Made by a program: the position numbers and the translations under genes. Source: Thuidium tamariscinum (taxonomy: Eukaryota > Streptophyta > Bryopsida > Hypnales > Thuidiaceae). Taken from it: a stretch of 64,000 nt of DNA. The stretch covers positions 2,914,001 through 2,978,000 of the forward strand of contig OX344752.2 of NCBI GenBank assembly GCA_947034885.2, written 5' to 3'. Below the pieces are notes generated by a model that ran no database searches, was not told the origin of the DNA, and saw nothing but the letters and a program-made list of their open reading frames with translations. This document shows, in pieces, positions 1 through 13,319 of the stretch (position 1 is its first letter; the number at the start of each line of letters is the position of its first letter).

Positions 1-2
1 AG

Positions 3-53
3 CTTCGTGGTGCAAAGCAGCTTGAGAAAAGGCTTCTGGCTCTGACTTCTTAG
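3..53 (+). CDS. possible 3' end of a terminal exon (partial)
   Basis: From base 3 one frame reads 16 codons (LRGAKQLEKRLLALTS) and ends at a TAG at 51-53. The composition (Lys/Arg/Leu-rich, helical) looks coding, and it is followed by a stretch of intermediate GC that could be a 3' UTR. Only this tail lies in the window, so neither family nor exon structure can be judged. It may be chance. Confidence 0.25.
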   Translation, partial: LRGAKQLEKRLLALTS

Positions 54-3000
54 GGATTTTCAACCTCTTGCATTCCTAGATTGTCTCATTGCGTTCATAT
101 TGAATGCACGCAAGCTTTAGGTATGTCATGTATTGCAGTCATTTGCCAATTTCTCCTACTATAGTAGGGAAAGCGAATGTGCCGACAAGAACCTGGGAAG
201 GGCAACGGGAACTTGTTCTTCAAGACGGTGGGTTCCAAATTGCAGTACTTTCCTGGCGAGTTTGTGAAAAATTGACATATTGTTAAGGGTTGTAGGTGCA
301 TGTTAGCAACCATGGTTGCTTCTCAAAGTCTCACATAGCTGAGGGTTATGTATATTACTTAGATTGTTCATACATGGGTCTTATTTTACTGATTGGCTGG
401 AAGAGTAGTAAGAATATTATCTCAGCCTCTCCGAGACTGTATTTGTGTAAATTAATTCTTGGAAACTAAGTCTCCTTCACAGGAGTGCAGGTCATTACCA
501 GTGACAATGGTGTCTTGTTCAAATGGTAGTTTACCTCGACAGATGTATCTTCTTATGAGTCTAATTACCGGATCTGAACGGACCAGACCAGAGAGAAAGC
601 TAAATTTCGTATTCGTGTTCTTTGTTTGTGTATTTCTGTTTATGATATTGATTTATTGTATTTCAGAATTTGAGTTTAATTCTTCAAATGAAATCTACAG
701 TACGTGTTGGAACTTGGATTTTTAGAGCATTGCATTGCAGCTTCATTTTTACAATGACACGATTGTGAAATCTGAAGGTGCGTGAATGCACAACAATCAG
801 AAGATTTAGGAGATTTGCTCCGGGCTATACTAGTTTTGAGGTAGCGAATTTGTCAATGTTTCTCCTTGGAATGCGTATCGCTCCTTGTTTGAACGTTCGT
901 CAAGGTAGGTGAGCTGCTCTGGGAGTTGGTGGAAACTCTCCTCGCAAAGTCCAAGATTGGCGTTTGTATTTCATATGCACTATTTACAAGAGCTCTAAGT
1001 TTAATGGGTTGATTTTTCTCTTGGCCAAGTCCACTTGCCCATGCAACAATGGCAGTGTTCTAACATTCTAAGCTAGCAACATCTAAAAAAGACTTTTCAT
1101 TCTTTGAGAGGTGAGGACTTTTTTGAAGTAACCAATGAAAAGTTGAGACATTTTGTGCTTCAAGGGTATTCATCCAAGGTGATTTTGATGTTAATTATAG
1201 GCTATCCAATTTTTGCAACTTTGAAAATTTATAAAATATTATTGGAGTGGTAAGAAAATTATGAAACTACTTAGGGTGCATTCCTTTCGATTTTGCTTGT
1301 GACCTTATCAAATTTTTTATTATTAGACCTTTTGACAGAGAGGGATTTGAAAAAGTGAGTTGCTTCTTTAGAACATGAAGAAAACTCTAAACTCTCTATT
1401 ATGCACAATAGCTATTTATTTTAATGAATTGTAGTTAGCCATCCATCTTGCCTTGTAATTCATTGATAGTAGCATTATAGATGCAATTAGTCCATCTACA
1501 ATTGCTGTGAAAAGGGTCACTTGCTTCAAGCTTCGATAACACTATTTTTGTCAATTCTTTTATTTTGGGTATGGCAAGGTGTATGGTTTTTTTGCAAACT
1601 AATTGATATGAAAGATTGAATTGTAATTTTTTTAGTTAATTAATTTATTTGTGATTTGTGATGGCTTGGTCTAATTTGTACATTTATTAAAAATAACTTG
1701 CTATTATGATAAATTTGATGAAATTTGAACTTAATAATGTATATGAAATAAGATGTGAGCAAAAATATAGAAAATTTCAAGAAAAGGATTTGGATGTTAA
1801 TTAATAGAATTTAGTCAAAGTCAAAAGTGCCTTCTAAATGAGTGGACAATTCTTCCTTGTACCATAACGTAGATGATTCTCATTTTTTAGGAATTTTTAT
1901 AGTTTTTTGGTGCACAACTTTTTTATTTCCTACTTGTCTAGCCAATGTATCTTTTTTTGGTATTGAATAAACTTAGAAGTTATACCAAATCTTACCAAAG
2001 CAGTATTTTTAGTAATTTTAAATAGTTGAATTCCATTTAAAGTTTATTTCAAGTATCAAGAATTTGATTTTAAATAAAGGTGTTTATACGATAGTGTTGA
2101 TTGCAAATCTTGATTTTCTTAGTGTTAGGAGATCTTGGAAATGAGCACCAAAAATCATATGGAAATTCATTGAAGAAATTGAAGAGTAAATTTTAAGAAG
2201 CCCTAAATCAATTTGGAATTATTCATGTTTTATCTTTTGCTTATATATTTTTTCATGATCTCAATTTTAGATTTGACATATAAAAGAAGGTTAGAAAGAG
2301 TTAAAAATCATTTTCATGTCTTAACGTCTTCTTGAATCTTGATCAAACATTATAATCTTTCAACCTATTAGTGATATTATTGTTTTTTTCTTTTCCAATG
2401 TAATTTATACATGTCTAGTTTGAATTTGTATAGTATTTAGTTACAAAAAAAAATTTATTGAAAAAATAATCAAAACTAGAGCTTTTTGTATAATTTTGAG
2501 CAAATACCAATAAATCAAAAATGGCCTTAAGCATTTAGGAGTTAATGGTACATATAACTACATCTTTGACTTAAAATCAATTCACATTAGATATTTTTTA
2601 AGATTTAATATGAAATTTTCTTTTAAGGAGAAAGTGGATTACTTGAAAGGTATATTTTAACAAATTTTAGACTTCAAGATAATAGTTTCTTTTTCATTTA
2701 AAAAACCAATAAAATCAAACTTCCTAACTTATGTTTTTACCATGTTTTAAGAGTGGTTTTAGTGTCGAGGGTTTTTTCAATGAATTAAGGTTAATAACTG
2801 AATGGATTCTTCTTGCTAACACCACTTTTAATTACCAAGTGCAAAAATACTTTGAGCTCACTCAATTTTTAGTTTGTTTGAAAACTTTGAAAATTCACAA
2901 AAATGAATATTTTATTGCAGTTTGCAATTGAAAGCCTACAACTACGCTTTTGACATATTGAATGATAAGGAAATTACACTATAATTACACTATAACCTCT

Positions 3001-4450
3001 ATGGCAAAAATGCCAATTTCAACCCTAGAAGGATGTTGAAGACTAAACATATTCAATGAATGACTTTCAAAGAGATTGTTGAAGCAAAAAATACACTCTA
3101 CCCATCCAAGTGTAATAACTTTTGACTAATTACATTAGAAAGACGGCTATAACCTTCAAGGTTCAAAGCATATTTGATATTGGACAAGAATTTTTCATCA
3201 TTTTTTCTTCAAAAGATTATGAAATGGTGTAGAAAATTGTTTACTTCATTTTTGCAAAACAATATTTAAAATTTCTTTCATATTTAGTAGCAAAATATAA
3301 CAAAGAGAAGGAAGGATTTGTTATAAACTCTCCATCATTATTGTATATTCATTAGAAGAAAAAATTAAACTTCAAAATATTAACTTTTCAAACCCAAATG
3401 AAGTACTCAAATCCATGGATGTATGTTATAACCTTTAGGGGTTTGATAAACAACCCATTCGCTATGTCATCCAACATTAGTTTATGGTGACAATCTATCC
3501 TTTAGTATTTAGATATTCAAAGTAATTAAATATTAAAGGAGAATATTTAATCTTAAAGGTTTATAAAGTTGATATTTAGATGCAATATGGATTTTTTGAT
3601 ATAGAAGGTGTATAAATTGAGGTATATGGTAGTGAAACAAGTTTGTATCTATAGTGAGCCAAATCCATTAATACATAGTACTTTGAATTTGAATTATTGC
3701 CTTCATCTCCTTCACATCTTAGAAGCTCAAAGATGGCCACATATTCTAGGTATATGATGTCTCATTTGAGTTCAAATTTAGATGTCAAATTGACATCCAA
3801 ATGAAACTAAGGTGCTAATTGTTGAATCATCGATCCAAAGGTGCATGTCTTGTCATATTTTAGTATAAAACTCATATTCAAAGACCAATATAGGGCAATT
3901 GCATGAAACACTTTTACTATTTTTTGTCACAAGTTGAAAGTTGAACTTGTTTTCTTGCATAAGTAATGCAAAAAACATCCAATGAATACGAAATTCAAAA
4001 TAGAGGTTTCTCTTGCATTCATAAATGTACATAATTTTTTTCAATTTTAAGAAAATTAGTTTAGTAGGTCGGATGGAATTTCCATAATATGTCACAAATG
4101 TAGTTTTCATGGTTTTCAGTACTTTTGAATACCCAAGCTTCTGAATTTGAAGCTGAGGTTTGGTGGGATTGTTCCTCTACTGAACTCTAAACTTTTCACG
4201 GGAGGGATTTGAAAACCATTGCTTCTTTTGACTTTTGCATAGCCACAAAGTAGGCTTCATTTATCATAAATTTGTGAGCAACGGATCATGTAAATCCTCA
4301 ATTTTTTTTGGGCGTTTTCTTGTACACAAAGTTCCTCAAAATGGCCATTTTTTTCCTTAATTTTTTAAGCCCAAGACCTAATTTCCAAAAATGAAAATCA
4401 AGGTAGGTATTTTCTAGCATAAAAATACAGTCTCTACCTGATGATAGTAC
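54..4450. other. AT-rich intergenic DNA, no gene recognised
   Basis: Bases 54 to about 950 have intermediate composition and could be the 3' flank of a gene to the left. After that the sequence is strongly AT-rich, with short poly-A/T runs and frequent stops in all frames. The small open frames here (for example 459-725 and 2731-2931) show no domain, codon bias or neighbouring splice signals. I see no tRNA, LTR or clear inverted-repeat element. Confidence 0.6.
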
Positions 4451-4765
4451 TGAAGCATTCTAGGAAGTACTGCATAGTAGTGGTGGAGCCCTATAAGGCT
4501 GACAAAATCCGACGTAGACATGATTGGGCTTCAATGTTGCAGTTCTGACTAGATGGATGGCATCCTTGATGCAGAAGCACCTGAACACCGCCGCCAGCAC
4601 CTTAATTTGATCAGTCATTATTCATTAGGGTTCAACGTCATTGCACACTGGTGAATTTTACACCTTCGTCAATTGTCATGCACAAGCGCATCAACATGAG
4701 GTTTAGGGGTCTAAGGTTGTTGATTATGTATTCAATTACATTGGTAGGGTACTTATTAAACACAA

Positions 4766-7700
4766 ATGGATAGGCAGGTGCAGCGAAGTCGGCCAAGTCC
4801 GAGGACTCGAAGCTTAGAAGCAATTGCAACGAGGGAGAACCAAAGACAAGAGTGGAGAGATCGGCAGCGTCGACATCGTGATAGAGAAGGTGCATGGGAC
4901 CATGCATTAGAAGATCAGGGTGAACTGCCAGCTGCTGCAGATGTAGATCTTCATTGGGGAAGCGGCAGACATCGGAGTACAGTGTGGAGAAGCGCACAAC
5001 GAATTGCGGCACAATTGATTAGGAAGTTGGAGCGTCTTGAGAATCCTGCTTTGCGCCATGCAGTGCTAGAGAAAGTATTCAGTAACCAACACGTGTGACC
5101 TCTACTCCCCGAGTATTTTCCTAGTCCTGAGGAAGCTAGAGTATAGAGCAACATTTTGAAAAACATTCGGGCAGACTTGGCGGCCTTGAAGATACCTTAT
5201 TCCTCTGGAAGGCTTGCTAGGAAGCGAGCCATCCTCGAAGCGGTTGTGTCGGAGCTTGATTCGGACATCAACAACTTCCACAAAATTCTTGGCACACGGA
5301 AGGAAAACTTATTGGCTGCTGTGGAGCGGCTGAGATCAACTACAACATCTACGTCTGGAAGATACAACATTCCAACGCGAAAACAACGGGAAGGTGGCCT
5401 CACTGATGAGATCAAGGCAGCTGTAATTGAGTGGTGGACTCATGAAACTCGAGTTAGCCCGGGGCGATGGGATGTACGACGGAAGCGCCAAGGACGTTGC
5501 CTCTATGATACACATAGTGCGCATTTGCTGCTAGAGACTCAGGTGCACCCTTCCATGTAGCCTTTCTTCTTCTAGTTCATCATCATTTATTTGTAACTAT
5601 GTTGCTTAGTTGCCGCACTTGCTTTACACATGCATCCTACATTCCAAATACTTTGCTCAGATGCCACACGCAATGAGTGGTTAGCATAAGGGTCCTCTCT
5701 TGAATGCTTCATAGGATTCTATATTTCATAAGTCAACTCCCTTGCCATCATATGTCAATTGTAGGTAAATATATGTAATTGTAGACTTCTTTACACAAAA
5801 GACATCACAGGAATACTCATGATTTTGAATCTAAAGCAGCAATTTACGTCATCACATTTATAGTTGTAGAAATATATGCCATTGATCCATCATCATTCTT
5901 CTACATAGGAATAGTACTTCAAACTTTCAGTGTATAGTAGGCATGATGCACTGTGAGTATTGTCAAAATTTACAACTCTCATACTTGCTGTACGGTGTAC
6001 ATGGCTGCCATATATTGGGAGATTCATATAAGATGGGAGATGTTGTTGTTTCAAATAGAAATCCACAAATGCTACCTTCGATCTGAACTGCCTCATGGTA
6101 ATTTTGTCTGCAATGTCATGATGATAACATGTCTCATGAACAGTTTTGCTAATGTTGTCTCAAGATAGTATATTTCTAGTATAGATCATGTATGAAAGAT
6201 TGTCAATTGTATTGGCTTTGAAGACTTCATCATGCTACAGAGTTGTTGTAACCACTTCCTCTATCCTTTTTCAACTACTGAGTATTTTGTATACTACTAC
6301 CTTGGCTTCAAAACTTCTTCTTACATATGGAGGGAGTCCTTCTACGACGTATAGGTATTTTTACGTGTACTTGTAGTATAAGTTCATGACCTTTCCTATT
6401 CCATGCTTTCACAACCAACACTATGTAGAAATATGTAGTGTAGTGTAGTAGCCCAACTAGTACTAACAGTGACGCATGCATTACTCCCATGCTCAGTGAT
6501 AACCTCTAATGTCATTGACGTAGTACATGTTCAGTATTATGTGTACTACAAAATGCACTAAGCTATCCTATGTGTTACACTTCTCGTGCATCTTCAACCT
6601 TCTTACTATGCGCACTCTAAAAACGTATTGTGTTCACTCCCTTTTGAGTACTATGCATTGCTTACATGTTATCTTCAATTCTGTAGGTCAGTCTTTGTCA
6701 TCATTGAGTACTATATAGTACCACGTCAATGCTACCACAGACAATTCAGTGTTTTCATTACAACAAGTAATGGAATACATACGACGCACTATACTTCTAG
6801 TACTAGAACATGTCTCAACTAGTACTATGCAGTGCTTTCCAGTCCTAATGAGTATTATGTACACTTATTGAGTACTGCACAGTTCTACTAGGGGTACTAA
6901 ACTGAAAATGCTAGTAGCTTTTGCTCTTTTGTTATCATTTCTGGCACAATATACACATATTCTTAATATCCTTGTTTCCTTGAATACTTCATGTACTGAT
7001 AATTTTTCTTATATTCAATTGCTGCAGATGCAATTATACCATCGTTTTGTTGATGCGAATCCCCAGTGGTCCATCCAACATCGTGCATTTTTTAAATTGC
7101 GCCCATTTTTTGTCATCAAATGCAAAAAGCGCAATGTTTGCTGCTGTCGATATCACATTCAAGTACTCTATCTACTGGAGGCCTTGAATGCCTTCCGTGA
7201 CCCACAGCAAGGTGCTCATGTCCGCTTCCTATGCACATGTGTATGTATTGTTTGTGACCTGGACGACACTGGAGTTTGCAATGTGGGTAGTAGCTGATTC
7301 TCTAAAGTCACTACTTTATGCGAGACACTCCTATGTCCAAAAGGCGAGGATCAGGAATTCCACAATCTTCAGTCCCTCCTAGGAGCTTGTAGTAGATGTA
7401 GTGTCAAATTCTTTAAGGTATGTCCATGAGAACGGGTTGAAGATGCTGCTTGCACTATTCAATGGAAGCAGTTCCAATACGAAGTTGTTGGGACATCAAC
7501 AGATGGAAGGCCAAAAAAGAGAATTAAGGAGGTTCACATGACAACTTCCTTCCCTGAATTCCTAGATTTCTTTTATCCTACGATGGAGCATTTCATTCGG
7601 CACAATTTCATAGCAAAGTGGCAAACTAAGCAAGCAAAGCTACTACAAGCGTGTCTACAGGAAGGGACCATTCTAACTCATATAGATTTTGCTGAGAACT

Positions 7701-10700
7701 ACACGTTTACACCTCAGAATGAAATTCAGTCCATGTACTATCACTTTGACCAAATCTCCATCTTGGTGCAAGTGACATATTCTGCAGATATTAGTGACGA
7801 TGCTTTGCAGAGAGGTGTTCAGTTAACTAGGCATATCCACTACTACATCTCAGATGATAAGAATCATGATACACACTTTGCACAGCATTGTCTCATGCTG
7901 CATTGGCGTTGGATGCAATCTAGGGGGTCACCTCCTCAATTTCACTACGTTTTCAGTGATGGATGTGCTGGTCAGTTCAAGAGTGCCAAGGCCATGTACT
8001 TTGTCAGCAGGTGAGTTCATTTTCTATTAATCTCACTGCCATACTCATTGTTGCCTTGTACACTTCAATAGGACGTAGTAGTATGTAATTTGATGTGTTA
8101 CTTTTCAATTGCAAGTTTGTTTGTGGGTGGAATTGCATTTATAAGTTAATATGATACCATCTTCATAAAGCCCTGCCAAACCACATACATCTCAGCCTCC
8201 TCTAATTCTTCAAAATTCACTTTCTGTAGGTACCCGTCTTTGACCAGTGGCTGCAAGATGATGTGGAACTATTATGGTACTGGGTACGGAAAAGGAGAAT
8301 GGGATGGAGCTGGAGCCGTTGTGAAAAGGGCACTTCGTCAGGAACAACTCTTGAATCTACATCGACGCCTACAGAATGCTGCAGATTGCGTATTCTTTCT
8401 GGATGCTACTATGGCTGGGCAAGTGCCAACTTCGAATGGCGACATCAGGTCATTTTCTCTTGTCACCTGCATTGATGTTTCTTTTGTAGTCCCCCACACT
8501 GCACTTCAAATTTCAAACAACTAATTGCAAAGAATTGAACATCTGTATCTAGGGTACTCTGAGAGATCACTAATGTTGCTTTGGCAACAATTGTAATGAG
8601 AACTGTACAGGTCATATCGATATTTTCACCTCATAGGGATCAACGATATTGACCGTGGAAATCGTCATGCTTGTGATTCCATTACTGGATCCTCCAAATT
8701 TCACTCTATCTTTGCAGCGGTGTTGTGATGTAAAAATATACACTATTTAAAATGTATACGTATTTTGTATTTAAATTAGATTTTAGAATTCAAGTTCTAG
8801 AATCTATGTTTAGGTTTGAAGTTCAACACTAAAATGTTGAACTGGAGGGTTTTTATGAAGTCATAAGATTTAGAGTCTTAGGATTCTTCTTTGACTTTAG
8901 TTTTTACCTCCATTTAGTTTAGTTGAAGTTTAATATCTAATTTTAATCTTATATTTTATCTATATGTTTAGAAGATAAGATTATGAGTTAGAATTAGTTT
9001 ATTTTTTAGTTTGATCTTTGAGTTTCATTGGCTTTGGAGAGTAAACTTGAACTTATGTTCTTGTTCTTTTCCTTTGGCCAATAGTTGTTTGGAGATCCAT
9101 TTGGGCATCTCCCACTTAACCTAGGGTCCAGTAGGATTGGTGAGTGATCTTCTTCCTCTTTTTAAGGGGGTTTGGAGAGTTTTTCTAGAGGAGTTTTTGG
9201 GTTAGTGTGTGTGGAGACAGAGTTTTGTGTGTGAGTGTTAATGGGGTTTTGAAGCCGAATTTTTGGTTGATGTAGCTCATTGAGCATTGAATCTTTGGAA
9301 TTGAAACTTTGACATCTGATTCCTTGTGATTATATTTTTTCAAATTGTGTTTGCAAGTTGAATTTGGACTTATGAATCAAAAGTTATAGAATTTTGAAGT
9401 TGAGAGGACCTAAGGCCTTCCATTGAGAAGAGCAAAGGCTTAGACTTTGAGCCATAACTTTTGGAATATTTTTCATCTTGTCTTGAGATTTAGAGGGATT
9501 GTATATCATTGTAGTAGCTTTCCAAAAAGTCATCACCCATCTGGTTTGGAGTTTGGAGGAGAAAGTTATGAGGAGTTGAAGGTCTGGAGGAAATTTGGAG
9601 TTTGGAAGGAGAAAGGCTGTGACTTGAAACGACCACAACTTTGGGTGTGTTTCTCATATGTCTTTGAATATTCTTGTGGAGTTAGTTTGTAGAATTTCCT
9701 ATCCATAATGAGTTCATTCACTTCATTTGAACTCTTATTGAAGAAGTTATAGAGTGTAGAAGATAGGAAAGAGTGTTGCCTTTATAGTTTAGAAACCCGA
9801 GACTTTGTTCCTTATTAACTTTTGGACAGAGTCTTAGTTTATCATGAAACTTTCTGAGATTGTGGATATTAGTTTGAGGATTCTAAATTGCTATCACACT
9901 TGCAATTAGGATTTGTAGTTCAAAAGTTATAGAAAAATATAGAGGCAGTAGTTGGTTGCCAAGGGATTTGAGGAACCTCTACTTTGCACTCTAATAACTT
10001 TTAGACAGTAGTTTAGATAGAGTTGAGATTTGGAGGGTGTTTTTCTTGTAAATTTATCTTTTCAAAATGCTATTACATTAAGTATTTGGAAACTTAAGCC
10101 ATCTGTAGCACTAGAAAGAAGGTCGCAGCTAGTGAGAAGAGAAGTTTTCTAGTGTTCTTTGGGGTTCTTTGAAGTTCTTTGGGGTTCTTTGGGTTCTTTT
10201 GAAGACTTGAATATTCGAAGGCCGTACATGTCGAGGACCTAGCCTTGTATTGTGGCTTGTGGCTCGTTTTCATTTCTGTTATTTTCAGCCAGTTTTGGAG
10301 GCTAGTTGAAAATTCAATTTCTGCATTGTAAAACTGTTGCGAGCCGTGGTTATCCAGTAAGCGCTCCATTTTGTGTTTGTGGCGACGAAGTGGGGTTAAT
10401 GGCCCACATGGTCGATCTTTTATGTTGTTTCCATTGATGAAAGGTGCTTCCTGGTCATCGTGGGTTTGAAATTTAGGGGCCCATCATCCGGACGGTCACT
10501 CGTGTTGGCTGTCCCATTTTACCCATCCGAAGCCTTGTTTCTTATTACACACCTTCACCCTTGGCCCTATAGAGCCAGCCACAGGATAGGCCAACGAATG
10601 AACAAGCAAAGATTCAAGCAAAGATTCGAATGAAGATCAAGAGAAATTCGAGTTTTGAAGACTTACCCAACTTCACTCATCAACGTGCAGCTAGACACCC

Positions 10701-11345
10701 TGTGTGTTCTCTAAGCGCGCTCCTCTCTACCTAACAGTGGATGAAAATGACCCCACAAAATTATTAGTGCGGCGCTTGTCTTGCTTCTGCGACCCATACT
10801 TGGAAGAAGACTTTGTTCACTGTGAAGATAAGAATTATGTGAAGCCTTGGCGCGCTATTAAGATCCAACCCCGAAATATCAACTTTGCAGCAGAACAACT
10901 CAACGTTGCAGAAGATGATGGAAGCTGGGAATATGAGGTTGATGAAGAATCCATGGCCAACTTAGTGGCCCCGGGAGACAATTTTGTGGTACCCGCAGCT
11001 GTAGACAATGCCGAAGGAGTGCAATTTTTCATTCTCCAATGCCAAGTTGCAAAGCACACGTTGGAGTCCAACTTAGAATGCGCTTGGGGAGGACATTTTG
11101 AAGCTGGAGATTCTGTCATTTGTGGTACATATTACCAGAAATGGGGACGGTGTGATGCCCACAACTATGTATATCTACGAAATTCTCGACCTGCTTATGT
11201 GGACGCTAGTATAGTCCTCGCTTGCAAATTTCAAATGATTCCACGACAGCACAGGGTGAAGGGTGGTGACGCTGTATATAGTTTGTCAGCCGATACAGTC
11301 GATGTCATCAACACAGCACTAGAGGAAATGGATGCTGCATTGTAG
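4766..11345 (+). pseudogene. DFAENY-type DDE/RNase H-like transposase, broken by four stop codons
   Basis: Five exons join in phase through GT..AG introns: 4766-5542, 7028-8010, 8230-8448, 8611-8719 and 10695-11345 (913 codons with the stop). In-frame stops lie at 5096 (TGA), 5144 (TAG), 7295 (TGA) and 7427 (TGA). The N-terminal part is charged and helical. A Cys/His cluster (KCKKRNVCCCRYH, then GACSRC) follows, then an RNase H-like core with IDFAENYT (Asp about residue 479), NEIQSMYY, VFSDGCAGQFKS (Asp about 570) and GYGKGEWDGAGA (Glu about 610), where I would expect His in place of Tyr. The last exon carries SCFCDPYLEEDFVHC, a second Cys-rich segment. I recall similar proteins from animals and non-seed plants, but cannot name the superfamily with certainty. 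The 1975-bp last intron is unusually long. Expression as one protein is not possible as read. Confidence 0.72.
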
Positions 11346-11824
11346 AGTTTTGAAGTTGTCTACAATGATTAAGTCCTTAGCCTTCAACGCTTTCTACATT
11401 TATTCAGGAATAGTTCTTGCTATACATATGATCTCTATGTACATCTTTCACTATATGAAAACATTCAAAATCTTCATCAGAGAAAAAGGTATGCAAATAG
11501 CTTGTAAATACTCTTGCATGTGCTCTTCTGGTTCACATCATGCACTATGGTTTGCAGAAATAAATAATAGTTCTCCAGAACATCATTCCAAGAATGGCTT
11601 CATTAATAGTCACATATAAGTGCATTCATTACTATGAACACAATACTGCAAATGTTTTCTAGAATGTTACATACAGTTCATGAAAAGAAGGAATTCCATG
11701 CATACATTCCATTCCATTTGTAGGAGCCTGAACATGAAGTTATAGGTAGTAAAATATGCTGTATGGCTACAAAAAGAAGGAAACTACTGTAATAAATGAT
11801 GCTAGTAAAATTGAAGCTATACTG

Positions 11825-12238
11825 CTATGGAGGAAATTTGGGGCTACTATCCTTCAAGAGTAATGCCAAACTGAACTGCCTTCTACGTTGTCCATTTAAG
11901 CCTTCATTCGTTGTTGCACGCGATATTACATTGGGCACTATCCCACTTCTACGCCCTGCTGATACTACTAATTTTTGCAGACATTCAACACATTTGGCAT
12001 CGTTCTCCTCTACTAGCTACTTCAAGCTAATCTTGTGTCTCTGAGGAGGCGGAGGCTGTGGTTTCAATTCCACCGCACTCATAGTTTCCAGTGTGGTGGT
12101 GGAAGAAGGGTTGACAGTCATTCCAGAGTTCAGTGCATGCGAATTATCTTTGGGTTCCTCTTCTTCATCACTCTACACAATCTTCCTTTTCTGTCTTCTA
12201 TGAAGAGGTACTGCCCGCAGTACCCTTCTTTTTTCCAT
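11825..12238 (-). pseudogene. second, antisense reading frame of the transposon, with two internal stops
   Basis: On the minus strand a 138-codon frame starts at ATG 12238-12236 and ends at a TAG at 11827-11825. It is interrupted by TAG at 12175-12173 (codon 22) and 12019-12017 (codon 74). Between the stops it reads like real protein: a basic start (HRRQKRK), an acidic stretch (SDEEEEPKD), a Ser/Thr- and Pro-rich part (ELKPQPPPPQRHK) and a C-terminal part with CVEC. It lies tail-to-tail with the transposase gene, about 480 bp from its stop. I do not recognise the family. The basic segment could be a nuclear localisation signal. An accessory transposon protein is an inference from position alone. 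Confidence 0.45.
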
Positions 12239-13319
12239 GAAGCCACTATATTTCTGTGTTCAAGCTATTGCGAGGACAACATGCAAGAAGCATTGTACTA
12301 GTTACAAAACCATACAGTCAATTGGGTCTTAACTAAATCAGAAAGCTATTGGATGCTTACCCTAAAACGAACACTTCCTTAGCTGAATGGGATCCATGTC
12401 AAGGAAGATAAAAAAAATTGCAGAAAACAAGAATTCGTTGTTGTAAAGTAGGTTCTCTATACGTCGAAGTACTAGGACATTATAGAACTCCATATTGTCT
12501 GATTTTTATAAATTGGGAGTAGTGGTTGCTAAATTAAGCAAGCATGCGTCTTAGTAAAGGTGAACCAAGTGGAATTCTACACGAAGACAACAAAAAAACT
12601 ACAGGGAAGCCGACCTATATATCTAGAACGTGAAGAACACCTTATCTCTACAGTCCATATTTTGTACACAATCCAATAACAAGTGAACATTTACGGGTGA
12701 ACTTCAATTGAAACGTAGAAAAACCCTAAATCCCGACTACAGCCAGAAACAATTGACACGTTCAGTGCAGAAACCGTAACGTACCTTCTACGACGGCTGA
12801 ATTCGTTGTGCTGTGAAATCAGATGCTCCCTCAGCAAATGTTGTCTTCTCCAATTGCAGCACTAACGTCGCCTTCTCAAACAATAGCAACAACCATCCAC
12901 ACTTGGAAAATCGTGAAAGACTTGAACCCTACAGCGAAGGTTGCGGAATCACCCAAAGCATTCGCCGCCAGTACCTCACGGTCGCGCTCCAACTTTCTTC
13001 TGCTGTATTAAAAATCTAAACACGTAACAATTGCCTTCCATACATTTGCAAAGCACTTCCAACATTCCCTTCAATTTTGAAATCGCGCTAAACCGGAAAC
13101 GCAACACAGTTGCAGTTGACAAAAAAAACCATTCCACGATGCCGCATTGATTGCTGGCAACCACGAACGGACGAAGACTAGGATGAAAAACAATATTTGC
13201 AATTCATTCGTGGGCAACATCCACGCCTGACATCCAAAATGAAGCACCCACGTGTCGTTCCATCGACAGATCTCATTTTCAATCTAACGGCCCTTGTTTC
13301 ATCGTCCAAACTCGTTATA
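12239..13319. other. right part of the transposon, no gene recognised
   Basis: Moderate GC, especially 12780-13020, on both strands without a frame that continues across plausible splice sites. It could be the promoter and leader of the minus-strand frame at 11825-12238. The short open frames at 12813-13019 overlap each other and look accidental. Confidence 0.4.

Larger units (their letters stand above)
4450..13310 (+). mobile_element. degenerate large DNA transposon carrying a DDE-like transposase (limits uncertain)
   Basis: This block has clearly higher GC than its surroundings. It contains a five-exon transposase-like gene (4766-11345, +) and a broken antisense frame (11825-12238, -). The limits are set by the composition change at about 4.45 kb and by the MITE that starts at 13320. 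I could not find convincing terminal inverted repeats or a target-site duplication, so the true ends are open. AGTACT-type words recur in the flanks and in the first intron (6.4-6.9 kb). It appears non-functional because both reading frames contain stops. Confidence 0.6.

Noticed and set aside
8714-10692. A TGCAGC direct repeat on both sides of the 2-kb segment in the transposase gene, first read as a target duplication of an inserted element.
   Set aside because: The same segment has proper GT..AG borders with phase-0 joins that restore the protein frame (HSIFAA then TPCVFSKRAP), while removal at the 6-bp repeat leaves a frameshift. A long intron explains it better.
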